A program made the position numbers and the translations under genes. Of a stretch of 8,569 bases of DNA, positions 7,050 through 8,569 are shown piece by piece. Position 1 is the stretch's first letter. Each line of letters begins with the position of its first letter. The DNA comes from Tannerella sp. Lineage in GTDB: Bacteria; Bacteroidota; Bacteroidia; Bacteroidales; Tannerellaceae. The stretch lies in the NCBI GenBank assembly GCA_031271245.1, contig JAISWC010000217.1, positions 1 to 8,569 on the forward strand. Direction: 5' to 3'. Under the pieces are notes generated by a model that saw only the letters and a program-made list of their open reading frames with translations, made no database searches and was not told the origin of the DNA.

Positions 7050-7601
7050 TTACTTACCTGCAGATTTTCCCGATTTTCTCCTGATTACTTCGCCCACAAA
7101 GCGGATTCCTTTCCCTTTATAGGGTTCCGGCATACGGAAGGAACGGATTTTGGCACACACCTGACCGATCAGTTGCTTGTCGGCGGATTCCAGAATAATC
7201 AGCGGGTTTTTATTACGCTCGGATTTGGTTTCCAGTTTGACTTCGTTCGGTAACTGGAGGTAAATACTGTGCGTATATCCCAGAGAGAGGTCTAACACCT
7301 GACCCGTACTCGACGCACGGTAACCGACGCCGACCAGTTCGAGTTCTTTCCTGTATCCGGCGGATACGCCAATGACCATATTGTTGACCAGGGCGCGATA
7401 GAGGCCATGCTGCGCACGGTACGTGCGTTCGTCGCCGGGACGTGTCAGGCTGATCACACCGTTGTCAATGTTAACTTTGATCGACGGGTTGATTTTCTCC
7501 GAGAGTTCGCCTTTCGGGCCTTTTACGGTGACGACATCGTCCTTGACGGTGACCGTCACGCCGGCCGGAATCTGAATGGGCAATTTTCCTATTCTTGACA
7601 T
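7050..7601 (-). CDS. rplF: 50S ribosomal protein L6 (uL6)
   Basis: L6 binds 23S rRNA near the sarcin-ricin loop and the site where elongation factors dock. The 183-residue protein begins MSRIGKLPIQIPAGVTV. It consists of two related alpha-beta repeats, at about 11-81 and 89-165. The conserved segments are VTVKGPKGELS (24-34), the ELVGVGYRAS junction (88-97) and the signature MPEPYKGKGIRF (157-168), followed by the usual basic C-terminus. The ATG is preceded by AAGGAG with an eight-base spacer, one of only two clear Shine-Dalgarno sequences in the window. It starts 17 bases after rpsH. It is intact and of normal length. Confidence 0.99.
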   Translation of the reverse strand: MSRIGKLPIQIPAGVTVTVKDDVVTVKGPKGELSEKINPSIKVNIDNGVISLTRPGDERTYRAQHGLYRALVNNMVIGVSAGYRKELELVGVGYRASSTGQVLDLSLGYTHSIYLQLPNEVKLETKSERNKNPLIILESADKQLIGQVCAKIRSFRMPEPYKGKGIRFVGEVIRRKSGKSAGK

Positions 7602-7609
7602 TTTCTTTT

Positions 7610-7615
7610 CTCCTT
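7610..7615 (-). promoter_or_regulatory. Shine-Dalgarno sequence of rplF
   Basis: The minus strand reads AAGGAG, eight bases before the rplF ATG at 7601, in the 17-base gap after the rpsH stop. The spacing and sequence fit a normal ribosome binding site. Most other genes here have none. Confidence 0.75.
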
Positions 7616-7618
7616 ACA

Positions 7619-8014
7619 TTAACTGATGAAACATAATACTTCGCCGCCCACTTTCAGGTTGCGTGCTTCCTTATCCGTCATCACACCCCTGGAGGTGGAA
7701 AGGATGGCAATGCCAAGACCGTTCAATACTCTGGGTATATCCTTATAGCTTGTATACCTGCGTAAACCCGGTGTGGAAACGCGCTGAAGCGTTTTGATCG
7801 CATTCACTCTGTTTACCGGATCGTATTTCAAGGCGATTTTGATGGAGCCTTGAGGACCTTCGTCTACAAACTTAAAATTAAGTATGTAGCCTTTCTCAAA
7901 AAGGATTTTCGTAATTTCCTTTTTCAAGTTGGAGGCGGGCACTTCGACAATGCGGTGCTGCGCCTTGATTGCGTTGCGCAATCGTGTCAAATAATCTGCA
8001 ATCGGATCTGTCAT
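7619..8014 (-). CDS. rpsH: 30S ribosomal protein S8 (uS8)
   Basis: S8 is a primary 16S rRNA-binding protein in the 30S body. In E. coli it also represses the spc operon by binding its mRNA near the start of rplE. The 131-residue protein begins MTDPIADYLTRLRNAIKAQH, typical of the family. The N-terminal domain runs to about 65. The C-terminal domain contains RVSTPGLRRYTSYKDIPRV and the signature GLGIAILSTSRGVMTDKEAR, ending GGEVLCFIS. It follows rpsN after the longest gap of the window (59 bases), which holds a perfect 14-base palindrome. The start context is A-rich without a Shine-Dalgarno sequence. Whether S8 controls this operon cannot be judged, because the start of rplE is outside the window. 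Confidence 0.99.
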   Translation of the reverse strand: MTDPIADYLTRLRNAIKAQHRIVEVPASNLKKEITKILFEKGYILNFKFVDEGPQGSIKIALKYDPVNRVNAIKTLQRVSTPGLRRYTSYKDIPRVLNGLGIAILSTSRGVMTDKEARNLKVGGEVLCFIS

Positions 8015-8035
8015 ATTCTTTTTTAATTAAATTAA

Positions 8036-8049
8036 TCCCGATATCGGGA
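8036..8049. repeat. Perfect 14-base palindrome in the rpsN-rpsH gap
   Basis: The sequence TCCCGATATCGGGA reads the same on both strands. It lies 22 bases upstream of the rpsH ATG, flanked by AT-rich sequence. In RNA it could form a five-pair stem with an AUAU loop. No run of T follows on the transcribed strand, so it is not a normal terminator. Its role, if any, is unknown. Confidence 0.6.
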
Positions 8050-8073
8050 CAATATTTAATGCTTCCTTTCTTC

Positions 8074-8343
8074 TTACCAACTGGCTTTTTTTATACCGGG
8101 TATCAGCCCCTGAGATGCCATTTCGCGGAATTGTATGCGCGAGATGCCGAATTGACGCATGTAGCCTTTCGGACGTCCGGTCACTTTGCAGCGGTTGTGC
8201 AAGCGAACGGGGGACGCATTTTTAGGCAATGCCTGCAATGCGTCGTAATTGCCTTCGGCTTTCAGTTGCGTTCTTTTGGCCGCATACTTCTTCACCAGCC
8301 TGGCCCGCTTTACTTCACGGGCTTTCATTGATTCTTTCGCCAT
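8074..8343 (-). CDS. rpsN: 30S ribosomal protein S14 (uS14), long zinc-free form
   Basis: S14 is needed for late assembly of the 30S head, near the A and P sites. The 89-residue protein is the longer class of S14, beginning MAKESMKAREVKRARLVKKY. The conserved C-terminal part contains RLHNRCKVTGRPKGYMRQFGISRIQFREMA (47-76) and ends GLIPGIKKASW. The short zinc-binding class (about 61 residues) has two CxxC pairs; here only Cys52 is present, so no zinc is bound. The gene starts four bases after the rplE stop and is followed by the 59-base gap before rpsH. The order rplE-rpsN-rpsH is the classical spc order. It is intact. Confidence 0.99.
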   Translation of the reverse strand: MAKESMKAREVKRARLVKKYAAKRTQLKAEGNYDALQALPKNASPVRLHNRCKVTGRPKGYMRQFGISRIQFREMASQGLIPGIKKASW

Positions 8344-8347
8344 ATAT

Positions 8348-8569
8348 TCAATTCTTTTTTATATTCTTAAACGGCAAACCAAATTCTCTCAGGAGTGCAT
8401 ACCCTTCTTCATCTGTTTGCGCAGAGGTTACAAAGGTAATATTCATTCCCAATATTTTCGTAATATTGTCAATGTTTATTTCCGGAAAAATGATTTGTTC
8501 CTGGATTCCCAGCGTATAGTTTCCTCTTCCGTCGAGTTTGCTCTCGATTCCCTTGAAGTCGCGGATACG
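8348..8569 (-). CDS. rplE: 50S ribosomal protein L5 (uL5), N-terminus cut by window edge
   Basis: L5 binds 5S rRNA with L18 in the central protuberance and touches the P-site tRNA. Only the last 73 codons and the TGA stop are in the window; the protein enters at the right edge in frame. The visible part reads RIRDFKGIESKLDGRGNYTL, then GIQEQIIFPEINIDNI, GMNITFVTSAQTDEEGYALL and the end REFGLPFKNIKKN. The RDFKG, DGRGNY and GIQEQIIFPEI motifs are the conserved C-terminal half of L5. Roughly 110 residues should lie beyond the edge, judging by the usual length of about 180. It ends four bases before rpsN. Confidence 0.97.
   Translation of the reverse strand, partial: RIRDFKGIESKLDGRGNYTLGIQEQIIFPEINIDNITKILGMNITFVTSAQTDEEGYALLREFGLPFKNIKKN

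Noticed and set aside
8036..8049. Palindrome as an intrinsic terminator between rpsN and rpsH
   Set aside because: The stem is short and is followed on the transcribed strand by AT-rich, A-heavy sequence rather than a run of T, and the operon clearly continues.

Overview
The window is one continuous stretch of a bacterial ribosomal-protein operon (the spc and alpha clusters joined together), and every gene lies on the minus strand. The organism is most likely a member of the Bacteroidota, probably Bacteroidales. Four things point there: the order secY-map-infA-rpmJ-rpsM-rpsK-rpsD-rpoA-rplQ without adk between secY and map; zinc-free forms of S4, S14 and L36; mostly AT-rich translation starts with no Shine-Dalgarno sequence; and characteristic protein tails, such as the lysine-rich end of S13. 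The genus cannot be fixed from the sequence alone.

In the direction of transcription (right to left) the layout is: the end of rplE (L5, cut by the right edge), rpsN (S14), rpsH (S8), rplF (L6), rplR (L18), rpsE (S5), rpmD (L30), rplO (L15), secY, map (methionine aminopeptidase), infA (IF-1), rpmJ (L36), rpsM (S13), rpsK (S11), rpsD (S4), rpoA (RNA polymerase alpha) and rplQ (L17, cut by the left edge). That makes 17 genes, 15 of them complete. The gaps between genes run from 1 to 59 bases. No stretch over 300 bases is free of genes, and I see no convincing promoter, terminator, RNA gene, mobile element or CRISPR array.

The products work together in making and handling proteins. The S and L proteins build the 30S and 50S subunits, IF-1 helps start translation, SecY forms the membrane channel for exported proteins, Map removes the first methionine from new chains, and RpoA ties transcription capacity to ribosome production. 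All complete genes are intact and of normal family length.

This is an ordinary, highly conserved housekeeping region and I found no undescribed system in it. The points worth a second look are modest: strong Shine-Dalgarno sequences in front of only rpmD and rplF, a perfect 14-base palindrome in the largest gap (rpsN-rpsH), a run of zinc-independent ribosomal proteins, a SecY-Map junction with only one base between stop and start, and a charged, alanine-rich C-terminal extension on L17.
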